Source: Sulfurimonas sp. HSL-1656
Lineage (GTDB): Bacteria; Campylobacterota; Campylobacteria; Campylobacterales; Sulfurimonadaceae
Assembly: GCF_039645585.1 (NCBI RefSeq)
Contig: NZ_CP147915.1
Coordinates: 744,001-808,000 of the forward strand
Length of the DNA stretch: 64,000 bases
Direction of reading: 5' to 3'
This document shows positions 63,614 through 64,000 of the stretch, piece after piece (positions within the stretch are counted from its first letter, which is position 1; the number at the start of each line of letters is the position of its first letter). The notes below the pieces were generated by a model. The model worked only from the letters and a program-made list of their open reading frames with translations, did no database searches and was not told the DNA's origin. The position numbers and the translations under genes were made by a program.

Positions 63614-64000
63614 ATGAAAAAAGTGTTGGTTTACAGCAGTGTAGTTCTGATGTTGTTGGCTGGTTGTAGCTCTAAAACACCGGCGATCGATGAGACGCAG
63701 GGTGCGGATAGCAGCCAGATGGAGAGTGCGGCGGATGCCGATACTGTCGTTGTTGATGAAAATGCCGGTGTCAGTGACAGCACGATCGAGCTCGGCGAAG
63801 AGACGATGAGTGCCCTGGAGCGCCAGATGCTGTCCATCTATTTTGCGTTCGATAAATTCGACATCAGTATGGAAGCGTCTACGAAACTGCAGACGAATGC
63901 TGCACTGATGCAGAACAAAGCGGCTGCCTTCAACATCAAAATCGAAGGTAACTGTGACGAATGGGGTAGTGACGAGTACAACTTCGCACTGGGTCTGAAA
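63614..64000 (+). CDS. pal: Peptidoglycan-associated lipoprotein Pal, 3' end missing
   Basis: The first 129 residues are in the window. A lipobox (VVLMLLAGCSSK) is followed by an acidic linker rich in Asp, Ser and Val, then the OmpA-like domain begins (MLSIYFAFDKFDISMEAST and KIEGNCDEWGSDEYNFALG). The core has the family's F-x-F-D-K start and the NxDEWGSxEYN peptidoglycan-binding motif. It tethers the outer membrane to the wall. AAAGGATTGTG precedes the ATG. Confidence 0.93.
   Translation, partial: MKKVLVYSSVVLMLLAGCSSKTPAIDETQGADSSQMESAADADTVVVDENAGVSDSTIELGEETMSALERQMLSIYFAFDKFDISMEASTKLQTNAALMQNKAAAFNIKIEGNCDEWGSDEYNFALGLK

Overview
This window comes from a Campylobacterota (Epsilonproteobacteria) chromosome, probably a free-living sulfur-oxidising chemolithotroph of the Sulfurimonas/Sulfurovum type, but with G+C content well above what is usual for the phylum. 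Evidence: a soxXYZAB cluster in the phylum's usual order with DsrE- and DUF302-type accessories; the phylum-typical run birA-parA-parB-atpF'FHAGDC-exbB-exbD-tonB-tolB-pal; an HNH-bearing MutS of the MutS7 subfamily; CmoB without CmoA next to it; and -10 elements of the form gctAAAAT/TATAAT with little -35. No tRNA, rRNA, insertion sequence, prophage or CRISPR array was seen.

Layout. 1-2642: the 5' part of a GH15/phosphorylase-kinase-like gene running off the left edge (minus). 2837-8915 (plus): a tightly packed chain of a molybdopterin oxidoreductase, argD, a TolC-like channel, a MidA-like methyltransferase, a ThiS-like carrier and a DUF4386 membrane protein. 8964-14443 (minus): a secreted cysteine-rich protein with a structured leader, then the unit 91-aa protein / beta-carbonic anhydrase / acpS / unusual double-AAA FtsH-like protease.

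14656-29819 is the sulfur region (minus, except one plus gene at 26917). It holds soxX-Y-Z-A-B, a porin, a metallo-beta-lactamase-fold hydrolase, a thioredoxin, a DsrE-like protein, a tandem DUF302 protein and a second DsrE-like gene. Upstream are a three-gene signalling operon (cache-domain membrane sensor, OmpR-type regulator, histidine kinase) and a porin/DsrE-like pair. Four transcription starts in this region carry the same 11-bp direct repeat (GTAAAA at 11-bp period on the plus strand) 26-48 bp before the start codon. I infer one regulon run by the OmpR-type regulator.

30195-48686 is mostly housekeeping: radA, ftsY, a TlpA-like lipoprotein, 5-formyl-THF cyclo-ligase, rny, a standalone CZB zinc sensor, a one-haem Tll0287-like protein, an FieF-type transporter, cmoB, a hotdog thioesterase, a DUF302-like lipoprotein, MutS7-HNH, dapE, an ATPase/GNAT fusion, an M20 amidohydrolase, a thioredoxin and RidA. 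48687-53010: a highly structured leader RNA, rplU-rpmA, then obgE-proB-fmt-birA. A parS-like sequence lies inside birA just before parA. 53007-64000: parA-parB, the F1 and stalk genes of ATP synthase, and the Tol-Pal envelope system; pal runs off the right edge.

Leads most worth following are the shared sox-region operator, the structured RNA before rplU, the degenerate double-AAA FtsH-like protease, the MutS7-HNH protein and the parS-like site.
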